Assembly (NCBI RefSeq): GCF_963378105.1
Contig: NZ_OY726398.1
Span: 248,001 to 312,000 of the forward strand
Direction: 5' to 3'
DNA length: 64,000 nt
DNA from: Mycolicibacter sp. MU0102
GTDB lineage: Bacteria; Actinomycetota; Actinomycetes; Mycobacteriales; Mycobacteriaceae
In this document: one piece after another, positions 43,295 through 52,176 of the stretch
Position numbering within the stretch: position 1 is the first letter of the stretch
Layout of the letters: each line of letters starts with the position of its first letter
Position numbers and translations under genes: made by a program
Notes under the pieces: model-generated
The model's database searches: none
Seen by the model: only the letters and a program-made list of their open reading frames with translations
What the model was told of the DNA's origin: nothing

Positions 43295-44200
43295 ATGACG
43301 AGCCAAACCAAGCCGGCGGTGGGCGGGCACATCTATGAACCGGCCGGCGTGGAGATCCACGCCCGCAACGTCGCTTTCGACTGGTCACAGACCCCGCTGC
43401 ACTGGATCAAAGACGAGCCCGTGGCCTCAGATGTGGTGAGCATTCTGCACCTGATCCTGCCCGAGGGCGAGCGGTGGTTCTGCGAGGTTTTCAACGAGGC
43501 GCTGCCGTATGTCAAAGACGAGGATCTGGCGCGGGCCATGCGCGGCTTCATCGGCCAGGAGGCTATGCACGCCGAGTCACACGACAAGGCGGTGACCGAG
43601 TTCCTGGAAGCGCGTGGCGTCGACACCGGGCCGATCCTGCGGCAGTTCGAGTACTTGTTCCGCAAGCTGCTGGCGCCGCGTAGTCAGCGGTTCGCCCGCA
43701 CCCGGTACAACGACATGGTGCAGCGGTTGTGGCTGATCGCCGCGATCGAGCACTACACCGCGATCCTGGGCGACTTCGTGCTGAACTGCTCGTGGGACGA
43801 CTATGACGTGGACCCGACGATGGCCGATATCTGCCGCTGGCACGGTGCCGAAGAGATCGAACATCGCTGTGTGGCACACGATGTGGCGAACTACTTCCAT
43901 CCCGGCTACCTGAACCGGTGCCGTGCGATGGTGGTCGGCCTGGCCTACTTGGTGTTGATGATTCACCGGGCGATCGGATTCATGTGCCGCTCCGATGACA
44001 CCATCAGCCATTCCTATTTCTGGTTGTGGCGTCAGTACCTGCGCGGGTCACGGCGCAACATCCTGCCGCAGCTGCGGCAGGTGCTCAAATACACCGTCGT
44101 CTACTTCAAGCCGTCGTTCGATCCGGCGTCCATCGGCTCCACCGCGCAGGCCGTCGCCTATCTGGCGACGTCGCCGGCAGCACGCAGGGCGCGGCGTTGA
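43295..44200 (+). CDS. Predicted metal-dependent hydrolase (PF10118-type)
   Basis: A 301-residue helical protein. The ATG at 43295 follows AAGGAGG by 8 bases and was preferred over the ATG at 43271. Conserved acid/histidine clusters suggest a di-metal site: EGERWFCEVFNEAL, RGFIGQEAMHAESHDKAV, AAIEHYTAILGDF and WHGAEEIEHRCVAHD, a ferritin-like or fatty-acid-hydroxylase-like layout. The family is called metal-dependent hydrolase without proven substrate. Its stop overlaps the ferredoxin reductase start, so the two probably work together, possibly as an oxidase or hydroxylase with its electron donor. Confidence 0.8.
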   Translation: MTSQTKPAVGGHIYEPAGVEIHARNVAFDWSQTPLHWIKDEPVASDVVSILHLILPEGERWFCEVFNEALPYVKDEDLARAMRGFIGQEAMHAESHDKAVTEFLEARGVDTGPILRQFEYLFRKLLAPRSQRFARTRYNDMVQRLWLIAAIEHYTAILGDFVLNCSWDDYDVDPTMADICRWHGAEEIEHRCVAHDVANYFHPGYLNRCRAMVVGLAYLVLMIHRAIGFMCRSDDTISHSYFWLWRQYLRGSRRNILPQLRQVLKYTVVYFKPSFDPASIGSTAQAVAYLATSPAARRARR

Positions 44201-45339
44201 CGACGTCTGGACACGACGCCGCGGGATCACGATTCCGGCCGCTGGGCGAGATCCCGACCGACGTTCCGCCGCAGCTGTACGGGCGGTGGCGACACGACCC
44301 CCTGTTGCGGGTCTCGAATCTGCTGGCCAAGATCGCGTTCCCGGCGTTCAGCGTGTTGATGCGGCGCTGGAAGCTGGCTGAGCCTGATCGCACGCGCGAG
44401 TTGCGGGTGGCCCGGCGCGAGATCGTGGCGCACGACAAAGACGTGGTGGCGCTGACCCTGGTCGCCACCGACGACAAGCCACTGGCCCGCTGGACACCCG
44501 GCGCGCATCTGGACCTGCTGCTGCCCTCGGGGCGGATGCGGGAGTACTCGCTGTGTGGAGATCCCGCCGACTCCGACAGCTACCGCATCGCGGTGCGCCG
44601 CATCCCCGACGGCGGCGGTGGGTCGATCGAGGTGCACGACACGCTGCAGCCGGGCACCACAGTCACGATCAAGGGTCCCCGCAACGGCATGCCGATGGCC
44701 GTTCCCGGTTTCGGTTCGCCGGCGCAGCGTCTGCGGTTCGTCGCCGGCGGTATCGGGATCACCCCGATCCTGCCGATGATGCGCGCCGCCGAGCGCCTGG
44801 GTCTGGACTGGTCGATGATCTACACCGGCCGCTCGGCCGACACCATCCCGTTCATCGATGAGGTGCAGCAGTTCGGCGACAAGGTGGCCGTCCGCACCGA
44901 CGACGCGCACGGGCTACCGACGGCCGCCGATCTGATCGGGGATTCGCCGGTGCCGACGGCGCTCTACGCGTGTGGCCCGCCGGCCATGCTCGAGGTGCTC
45001 CGTCAGGGGCTGATCGGCCGTACCGACGTAGAGCTGCATTATGAACGGTTCTCTGCCCCACCAGTTCTCGACGGCAAACCGTTCAGCGTCACCCTCGCCA
45101 AAAGCGGCACCACCGTCCCCGTCGGTGCAGAGCAGACCGCGTTGGCAGCGATCCTGCAGGTCCAACCCGCCACCCCATACTCGTGCAAACAGGGATTCTG
45201 TGGAACCTGCCGGGTGCGGGTGCTCGGCGGGGAGGTCGACCACCGAGATCAGACCCTGACCGATACCGAACGTGCCGATGGCGACATGCTGATCTGCATC
45301 TCCCGCGCGGCCGGCGACCACCTCATCATTGACGCATGA
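44197..45339 (+). CDS. FNR-type oxidoreductase with C-terminal [2Fe-2S] ferredoxin domain
   Basis: A 380-residue electron-transfer protein. The start is probably the TTG at 44197, inside the preceding stop (TTGA), because homologous sequence begins soon after and no ATG or GTG fits. The FAD site is RMREYSLCGDP, the NAD site is AGGIGITPILPMMRAA, and the C-terminal ferredoxin domain binds its cluster with CKQGFCGTC and a later cysteine in MLICIS. It resembles phthalate dioxygenase-type reductases. It should feed electrons to the upstream metal protein. selD overlaps its stop by 4 bp. Confidence 0.85.
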   Translation: MTTSGHDAAGSRFRPLGEIPTDVPPQLYGRWRHDPLLRVSNLLAKIAFPAFSVLMRRWKLAEPDRTRELRVARREIVAHDKDVVALTLVATDDKPLARWTPGAHLDLLLPSGRMREYSLCGDPADSDSYRIAVRRIPDGGGGSIEVHDTLQPGTTVTIKGPRNGMPMAVPGFGSPAQRLRFVAGGIGITPILPMMRAAERLGLDWSMIYTGRSADTIPFIDEVQQFGDKVAVRTDDAHGLPTAADLIGDSPVPTALYACGPPAMLEVLRQGLIGRTDVELHYERFSAPPVLDGKPFSVTLAKSGTTVPVGAEQTALAAILQVQPATPYSCKQGFCGTCRVRVLGGEVDHRDQTLTDTERADGDMLICISRAAGDHLIIDA

Positions 45340-46316
45340 CCGAACTGCGATTGACCGGCTACGCCCACGGCGGCGGCTGCGCGTGCAAGATTCCCCCCGG
45401 CGAGTTGGAGGAGGCGGTGCGCGGCCTGACCGGGCAGTCCGGCGAGAACGTACTGGTCGGCCTCGACGACGGCGACGACGCCGCAGCCGTACTGGTGCGC
45501 GACGACCTCGCCGTGCTGTCCACCGCGGACTTCTTCACCCCCGTCGTCGACGACGCCTACGACTGGGGCCGGATCGCGGCCGCCAATGCGCTCTCGGACA
45601 TCTATGCGATGGGCGGGCGCCCGGTGGTCGCGATCAATCTGCTCGGCTGGCCGCGGGAAACGCTGCCCCTGGAGTTGATGACGGAGGTGCTGCGCGGCGG
45701 TCTGGCGGTGGCGCAGCAGGCGGGCTGCCCGGTGATCGGCGGCCATTCCATCGACGACCCCGAGCCCAAGTACGGCATGGCGGTCACCGGGGTGGCCGAC
45801 CCGAACAAGTTGCTGCGCAACGACGCCGCGCAGCCTGGCCTACCGCTGACCTTGACCAAGCCCTTGGGGGTGGGGCTGCTCAACAACCGGCACAAGCGCA
45901 CCGGCGAGGTGTTCGACGAGGCGATCGCGACCATGGTCGGACTCAACCGCGACGCCGCCGAAGCCGCACTGTCGCTCGGGGTGCGGGCGGCCACCGACGT
46001 CACCGGTTTCGGGCTGCTCGGCCATCTGTACAAGATGTGCCGTGCATCGGGGGTGGGTGCGGTGCTCGACCGATCTGCGGTGCCGCTGATCGCCGGCGCG
46101 CACGAAGCGCTGCGCGATGGCTACGTCTCGGGCGGCACGCGCCGCAACCTGGACTGGGTGCGTCCGCACCTGCGCCCCGGCCAAGGGGTCACCGACGACG
46201 ACCTGCTGCTGCTGGCCGATGCCCAGACCTCCGGGGGCCTGCTGATCGTCGGAGAGCTGCCCGGTCACCCGGTAATCGGACATACCGTGGCGGGCAGCGG
46301 AATTGACGTCTTGTGA
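45336..46316 (+). CDS. selD: Selenide, water dikinase (selenophosphate synthetase)
   Basis: A 326-residue protein starting at an ATGA overlap with the ferredoxin reductase gene. The N-terminal catalytic loop reads HGGGCACKIPP, with cysteine in the position that is selenocysteine in some SelD proteins and with the essential lysine nearby. VGLDDGDDAAAV, STADFFTPVVDD and NALSDIYAMGGRP are the AIR-synthase-like ATP and metal motifs. It makes selenophosphate from selenide and ATP for SelA. Its operon diverges from tRNA-Sec/selA/selB. Confidence 0.95.
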   Translation: MTELRLTGYAHGGGCACKIPPGELEEAVRGLTGQSGENVLVGLDDGDDAAAVLVRDDLAVLSTADFFTPVVDDAYDWGRIAAANALSDIYAMGGRPVVAINLLGWPRETLPLELMTEVLRGGLAVAQQAGCPVIGGHSIDDPEPKYGMAVTGVADPNKLLRNDAAQPGLPLTLTKPLGVGLLNNRHKRTGEVFDEAIATMVGLNRDAAEAALSLGVRAATDVTGFGLLGHLYKMCRASGVGAVLDRSAVPLIAGAHEALRDGYVSGGTRRNLDWVRPHLRPGQGVTDDDLLLLADAQTSGGLLIVGELPGHPVIGHTVAGSGIDVL

Positions 46317-46346
46317 GCTGGAACTCTGATAGGTTCCTCGATCACC

Positions 46347-46766
46347 ATGAACCTTTCTCAGCGCCCTGTTCGCAATTCGTTCCGCGCGGTGGCCGTGTGC
46401 GCTGCCGCAGTTATCTCCGCCGGGCCGGCCTACGCTGATCCGCCGCTGCTCAACGGCGAATACCAGGGTGCCGACCAGGAGTTCGCCTGGACCATCGCCA
46501 CCAGCTGTAGCCAGGCCGACTGCAACGGAACCGTCTCCAGTAATCAGGGCTGGACCAGTCCCATGAACCTGGTCGACGGGCACTGGCAGTTCAGTGTGAC
46601 CAAGCCGGACGGGGGGATCTGCGCGGACGGTAGCTACGCGCCGGCGATCATCCGGGTATCGATCGACCCGACGTCTCTCAACGGTGTGGTCACGACTAGC
46701 TCCGATGGTGAATGCCCGGGAAGTGCCCTGTCTTCCAGGCCATTTCAGCTACACCAGCTCGGCTGA
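46347..46766 (+). CDS. Small secreted protein of unknown function
   Basis: A 139-residue protein with a signal peptide: a basic start, then AVAVCAAAVISAGPAYADP with a likely cleavage after AYA. The mature part has four cysteines (TSCSQADC, ICADG, ECPG) and many polar residues (WTIATSCS, GHWQFSVTKPDGG). This composition is typical of mycobacterial secreted beta-rich proteins. It follows selD by 30 bp but is not clearly related in function. It is convergent with the NrfD-type gene. Confidence 0.75.
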   Translation: MNLSQRPVRNSFRAVAVCAAAVISAGPAYADPPLLNGEYQGADQEFAWTIATSCSQADCNGTVSSNQGWTSPMNLVDGHWQFSVTKPDGGICADGSYAPAIIRVSIDPTSLNGVVTTSSDGECPGSALSSRPFQLHQLG

Positions 46767-46782
46767 GACAGCCCGGCAGGCG

Positions 46783-47838
46783 TTAATCAACTGTGGTGAT
46801 CGAATCCCCGGTGATCCCCGCCGCCTGCCGCGCCGCCAGCCGGCGCTTCTGCGGCTCGATGGTGTAACGCGGGTCCTTCGCCGAGGCCATGCCGGCTTCG
46901 AACACCCCGAAACGAGTCAGCGCCGAGGCGCCCAGCAGCGCCAGCCCCGACAACGCCGCCACGCCGCGGTGTCGCCCGCCCAAAAGCGTCCCGACGCCTC
47001 CGGCGATCGCCAACCGTTCGCTCCATCGCAGCATCGCCCCGGCCCGGCCCTCATGCAGCGGCTCGGCGGCGATCGGGTCCATCCGACGTTCCATGGCCCG
47101 GGTGGCGATGACATCACCGAGCACCCCGAGCACGGCCAATCGCCGGGCCGGGCCGGCCTCGCGCACCGGGGTGGTCAGCATGGCCAAGCCGCCCGAGGCC
47201 AGACTTGCCGAGCTGACGAACACGAACGGCAAGTCGCGGTGTGCGCCATGCCAGGTCGGGGTGGCGGTATCGCCCAGCAACACCGCGGTGTAGACGGCCA
47301 GCGGCGCCGCGAACACCGCAGCCTCCAAGCCGGCCGGCCCCTCCGCCGCGTGCAACACGCCGCGCAGCGGGCCCAGCGGTAACCGCTGACCGGTCAACCG
47401 ATCCACCTCGGCGGCCGCCGCCACCGACGTGCCCGCGCCGAATCCCGACAGGATCCACGAGCCCAGGCTCATCGGTGACGTCAGTTTGATGGTGCGCAGC
47501 ATGTTGACGAAGCGTTCGGGACGGCCGAGGTCGCTGATCAGGGCCGCCGCACTCAACACGATCGCGCCCAGTGCCGCCAGCCGGGAGTTGCGCCGCAACA
47601 CTTTTCGGCCGGTCAGCTGGGCGCCGGCGGCCAGCAGGCCGGAGCCGCCGGCCAGTCCGCCCAGAAACAGGTAGGCGGCGATCTCGTGTGACCACGGTGC
47701 GGGTTTGACCACCGGACGGCCGTAGTAGGAGCTGAACTGCACGTCGGGGACCATCGGCATCTCACGGCCGCCGTCCCCACCGCCCCGGCGTCTGCGTCTG
47801 CCGCCGCCGGGGCGCGGGCCTTCTCGCGCCGTGCTCAT
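46783..47838 (-). CDS. NrfD-type membrane anchor of the formate dehydrogenase
   Basis: A 351-residue polytopic protein. After a basic, glycine/arginine-rich N-terminal tail comes SSYYGRPVVKPAPWSHEIAAYLFLGGLAGGSGLLAAG, a typical NrfD/PsrC start, and about eight membrane segments. NrfD proteins bind quinone and connect an iron-sulfur subunit to the membrane. Its start overlaps the beta subunit stop by 1 base (TGATG). It therefore replaces the cytochrome b gamma subunit found in E. coli Fdh-N. Confidence 0.88.
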   Translation of the reverse strand: MSTAREGPRPGGGRRRRRGGGDGGREMPMVPDVQFSSYYGRPVVKPAPWSHEIAAYLFLGGLAGGSGLLAAGAQLTGRKVLRRNSRLAALGAIVLSAAALISDLGRPERFVNMLRTIKLTSPMSLGSWILSGFGAGTSVAAAAEVDRLTGQRLPLGPLRGVLHAAEGPAGLEAAVFAAPLAVYTAVLLGDTATPTWHGAHRDLPFVFVSSASLASGGLAMLTTPVREAGPARRLAVLGVLGDVIATRAMERRMDPIAAEPLHEGRAGAMLRWSERLAIAGGVGTLLGGRHRGVAALSGLALLGASALTRFGVFEAGMASAKDPRYTIEPQKRRLAARQAAGITGDSITTVD

Positions 47839-48797
47839 CAGCGTCCCCCCAAGAAGGCGATCGCCGCGGCGGCCAGCATGCCGGCCGCGGCCAGCGCCGA
47901 TCGCTTGAACATCGTCGGCAGGTCGGCGGTGCCCACCCGCGGGTCAGGCGGTAGCCCGTAGACCTCCGGCTCGTCGAGCAACAGGAAGACCGAGCCGGTG
48001 CCGCCGACACCGTCATGCTCGTTGGCGCCGTAGAGTCGGGCCTCGGTGCGGCCCTGAGCATGCAGCTGGGCCACCCGCTGCCGGGCCCGCTGCACCAGGT
48101 CATCGTGATCGCCGAACCGGATGGACTCCGTCGGGCAGGTCTGAGCGCACGCCGGCGTCTGGCCGTCGACCAGCCGGTCGTAGCAGAGCGTGCACTTCTG
48201 GGCGACCCCGGTGTTGGGCACCGGTTCGGGGGCGCGGCCGGTCTTCGGCGCGGCGGTGCCATCGGTGCGACGCTCGATCACCCCGAACGGGCACGCCGGC
48301 ACACAGTTGCCGCAGCCGTTGCAGACGTCGGCCTGCACCACCACCGTGCCGAACTCGGTGCGGAACAGCGAGCCCGTCGGGCACACGTCCAGGCATCCCG
48401 CGTGCGTGCAGTGCTTGCAGACGTCCGAGGCCATCAGCCAGCGGAACTGATCGGTGTCGGGCGGAGCGACCTCCGTCGTCTCGCCAGGCATCTTCGGCAG
48501 ACCCAGGCTGATCAACTGTCGGCCGGATTCGCGGGCTTCCTCGATGCGGTCACGGCTCTGCTCGATGAACGCCACATGCCGCCATGTGCTGGCGCCCAGC
48601 GCACCGGTGTTGTCGTAGGACGAGCCGAGCAGCTCCAGCGGACCGTCCTGCGGGTTGTGGTTCCACTCCTTGCACGCCACCTCGCAGGCCTTGCAGCCGA
48701 TACAGATCGATGTGTCGGTGAAGAACCCTTTGCGTGGGTGTTGCGGCGACCACCTGGCGTCGGCGGCGGGGTCGGTCGGTCCGGACAGTTGGCCCAT
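47838..48797 (-). CDS. Formate dehydrogenase beta (four-cluster ferredoxin) subunit
   Basis: A 319-residue iron-sulfur protein. The ATG at 48797 overlaps the alpha subunit stop by one base. Cysteine clusters: CIGCKACEVACKEWN, CKHCTHAGCLDVCPTG, CNGCGNCVPACPFG, and CTLCYDRL with CAQTCPTES, enough for four [4Fe-4S] clusters as in FdnH/FdoH. The last 20 residues (AAAGMLAAAAIAFLGG) form a single membrane anchor, also as in FdnH. It relays electrons from the selenoprotein subunit to the NrfD-type anchor. Confidence 0.94.
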   Translation of the reverse strand: MGQLSGPTDPAADARWSPQHPRKGFFTDTSICIGCKACEVACKEWNHNPQDGPLELLGSSYDNTGALGASTWRHVAFIEQSRDRIEEARESGRQLISLGLPKMPGETTEVAPPDTDQFRWLMASDVCKHCTHAGCLDVCPTGSLFRTEFGTVVVQADVCNGCGNCVPACPFGVIERRTDGTAAPKTGRAPEPVPNTGVAQKCTLCYDRLVDGQTPACAQTCPTESIRFGDHDDLVQRARQRVAQLHAQGRTEARLYGANEHDGVGGTGSVFLLLDEPEVYGLPPDPRVGTADLPTMFKRSALAAAGMLAAAAIAFLGGR

Positions 48798-51700
48798 CAG
48801 TCCCGCCCTTCTGGATCGATAGCGGCGTTGCCGGTCTCCGGTGTTGTGCCGGAACGGCTTTGATACTCGGAGATCAGGCGCAGCAGTGCCTCGCCGTGCG
48901 GCCGCCGGCCCGGCCGGATATCGCATGAGCCGGCTTTGGACTCCTGAATCTGCACGTTGGGGTCCAGGGTCACCCCAAGCAGATCGTTGGCCGCGTCGCC
49001 GCTGACTACCGCGTCGCCGCCGACCCCCCAGTGGTAGGGCAGTCCGATCTGGTGCACCGTGTGGCCGCCCACGATCAGTGGCGTCATCCGGTCGGTCACC
49101 AGCACCCGGGCCTCGATCGCCGCCCGCGGCGAAATGATGGTGGCCCAGCCGAAGTTCTCCAGACCCCGCTCGGCGGCCAGCGCGGGGGAGACCTCGCAGA
49201 ACATCTCCGGCTGCAGCTCGGCCAGGTACGGCAGCCAGCGGCTCATCCCGCCGGCGGTGTGATGCTCGGTGAGCCGGTAGGTGGTGAACACGTAGGGATA
49301 GACGTCGGCGCCCGGCTCTCCAGCGCTAGGTGCTGACAGGTTGTCCTTGCGGGGGAACGTGATTCGGGCGGGGTTGCGCTGCTGACGATAGACCGCGTTG
49401 GCGACCGGAGACTCCTGCGGCTCGTAGTGGGTGGGCAATGGCCCGTCCACTACGCCCTTGGGTGCGAACAACCAACCCTTGCCGTCGGATTGCATGACGA
49501 ACGGGTCGTCGCCGGCCAACGCATCGGGACCACCCAGCGCCGGATCCGGTCGAGCGCCCGGCGCGCGGTCGACCACGAAGTCGGGCACGTCGTTGCCCAC
49601 CCATCGGCGCAGTTGCTCGTCCCACCAGACGTAGCGCTTGCGTTCGCTCCAGGGCACCCCATCCGGGTCCGCCGAGGCGCGGTTGTAGAGGATCCGTCGA
49701 TCGGCCGGCCACGCCCAGCCCCATTCGGACTGGCTGGGGCTGGGTCCGCCACGAGGCACCCGGCGGGCGGCCTGGTTGACGCCGCCGCCGTATACGCCGG
49801 CGTAGATCCAGCAGCCGCCGGCGGTGGAGCCATCGGCGCGCAGCTCGGTGAAACCCGAGATGCACTGGCCGGCATCGGGGCCGGCCAACTGATGGCCGTT
49901 GATTTCGGCCAGCACGAACTCCGGATCGGGGTCACCGTGCTCATCGGCCGGGTAGTCCCACACCAGATCCAACAGCGGGCGGTCCCGCGGATCGGTAGAG
50001 CCGGCCAGGTGGTCGCGAATTCGGTTGCCCAGCTTGATAAAGAATTCCAGCTCACTGATGCAGTCGCCCGGCGGGGCGACGGCCTGATGGCGCCATTGCA
50101 GCAGGCGCTGGGTCTGGGTGAACGTCCCGGCCTTCTCCACGTGGCTGGCCGCGGGCAGGAAGAACACCTCGGTCTCGTTGTCTTGCGTGCACAGTTCGCC
50201 GGAGGCGATCTCCGGGCCGTCCTTCCACCAGGTGGCCGACTCGATCAGGTTCAGATCGCGCACCACCAGCCACTTCAGGTGCGACATGCCCAACCGTTGT
50301 TGCCGGCCGTTGGCCGAACCGACGGCCGGGTTCTGGCCGAGCAGGAAGTAGCCCTCCACTTCGTCGTTCAGCATTCCGGTCACGGCCTGATAGGTGCCGT
50401 GTGGTCCGGTCAGCCGGGGTAGGTAGTCAAACGCCCAGTCGTTGTCGGCGGTCGCGGCGTCCCCCCACCACGCCTTGAGCAGGCTGACCAGATACGCGTC
50501 GGCGTTGGCCCAAAAGCCTTTCTGGCTCTTCGATCCGACGCGGTCCAGATACTGCTGCAAGGTGTCGTCACGCCCGGCCTTGGGCATCGGCAGATAGCCG
50601 GGCAGCATGTCGTAGAGCGTGGGGATATCGGTGGAGCCCTGAATGCTGGCGTGCCCGCGCAGCGCCATGATCCCTCCGCCGGGCCGGCCCACGTTGCCCA
50701 GCAGCAGCTGCAGGATCGCCGCGGTGCGGATGTACTGCGCGCCCAGGGTGTGCTGCGTCCAACCCACCGCATAGGCGAAACACGTGGTGCGTTCGCGGCC
50801 CGAGTTGGCCGTGACCGAGCGCGCCAGGTAGTCGAACATCGCGGTGTCGATACCGCAGACGTCGCGAACCATCTCCGGTGTGTAGCGCGCGTAGTGCCGC
50901 TTGAGGATCTGGAAAACCGTACGCGGGTGCTGCAGCGTTTCGTCGCGCTGCACGCGGGCGTGGTCGAGTGCGGGGCCGCCGCTGCCGAACGTCTCACCGA
51001 CCGAGCGCGCCGACGCGCTGGCCCCGTGTTCGTGGCCGCCCCCGGGCGATTCGATGTCCCCCTCGCCGGCTCCTCGACTTTGATAGGCCCAACTCGACGG
51101 GTCGTACTGCCCGGTCTGCGGATCGAAGCCGGAGAACAACCCGCCCAAGTCTTCGGTGTCGCGGAAGTCCTCGCTGACCAGCGTCGCGGCATTGGTGTAG
51201 GCGAGCACGTACTCACGGAACCACAAGTCGTGGGTGAGCACGTGATTGATCAGCGCACCCAACAGCACCACGTCCGAGCCGGCCCGAATCGGAATGTGCT
51301 TGTCGCACACCGCCGACGTGCGGGTAAACCGCGGGTCGACGTGGATCACCACCGCGCCGCGGGCCTTGGCCTCCTCCACCCACTGGAAACCCACCGGGTG
51401 GCACTCGGCCATGTTCGAACCCTGGATGACGATGCAGTCGGCATTCGCCATGTCTTGCAGGGTTTGCGTCGCTCCACCGCGACCGAAGGAGGCTCCCAGA
51501 CCGGGAACCGTGGCGGAGTGTCAAATACGAGCTTGGTTGTCGACCTGTATGACGCCCGCGGCGGTGAAGAGTTTCTTGATGATGTAGTTCTCTTCGTTAT
51601 CCAGTGTCGCGCCGCCCAGCGAGGCGATGCCCATGGTGCGCCGCAACGGCCGACCATCGGCGTCGTGGTCCTGCCATGCGTTGCGCCGCGAGGCGATGAA

Positions 51701-52087
51701 CCTCTCGGCCACCATGTCGATCGCGGTGTCCAGCTCCAGCGGCTGCCAGCCCGTGGCGCGGGGCGCCCGGTAGAGCACGCTGATCTGCCGGCCGGGCGAG
51801 TTGACCAGCTGTTCGCTCGCCGACCCTTTCGGACACAGCCGCCCCCGTGAGATCGGCGAATTGGGATCGCCCTCGATCTGCACGACCTTCTCGTCTTTGA
51901 CGTAGACGCGCTGACCGCAGCCGACCGCGCAATAGGGGCAGACGCTGCTCACCACTCGGTCGGCGGTAGCGGTTCGCGGCGCGACGTTGCGGGTCTGCTC
52001 GGAGGTGACCGCCGGCCCGCGGCCGAACACGTCGCCGGTGCGCAGTTGCCGGATTACCGGCCACTCCAGGAATTTTCGCTGAGCCAT
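48797..52087 (-). CDS. fdhA: Selenocysteine-containing formate dehydrogenase alpha subunit (UGA read as Sec189)
   Basis: One 1096-residue reading frame interrupted only by TGA at 51523-51521, read as selenocysteine 189. Before it: the [4Fe-4S] site CPYCAVGC with GRLCPKGSAS. Around it: NQARI-Sec-HSATVPGLGASFGRGG, the active-site context of molybdenum/tungsten formate dehydrogenases. After it: SNMAECHPVGFQW, FAYAVGWTQHTLG and the C-terminal molybdopterin domain. It oxidises formate to CO2. A SECIS hairpin follows the TGA. The N-terminus has no twin-arginine motif. It is followed at 1-base overlaps by the beta and NrfD-type subunits, and fdhD is divergent. The TGA is not a pseudogene mark: frame and conservation continue across it. 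Confidence 0.95.
51491..51509 (-). promoter_or_regulatory. Bacterial SECIS element of the formate dehydrogenase gene
   Basis: On the coding strand GGTTCCC pairs with GGGAGCC (7 bp, one G-U) around the loop GGTCT. The stem begins 11 nt after the TGA codon, as in E. coli fdhF, whose apical loop also contains GGUCU, the part bound by SelB. It is inside the coding sequence and translated as TVPGLGA. Confidence 0.92.
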
Positions 52088-52176
52088 TCTTGCAGCGTAG
52101 TCCCGTTGTGTCCGCGCGACGCGCTGTTCGGCGGCAACCGCGCGCGGCGGAGAACCCGACCGGCGATGATGGAGCG

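Noticed and set aside
51521..51523. TGA in the formate dehydrogenase gene as a nonsense mutation or a boundary between two genes
   Set aside because: Frame and Fdh sequence continue on both sides, a SECIS hairpin follows at the right distance, and tRNA-Sec, selA, selB and selD are all nearby.
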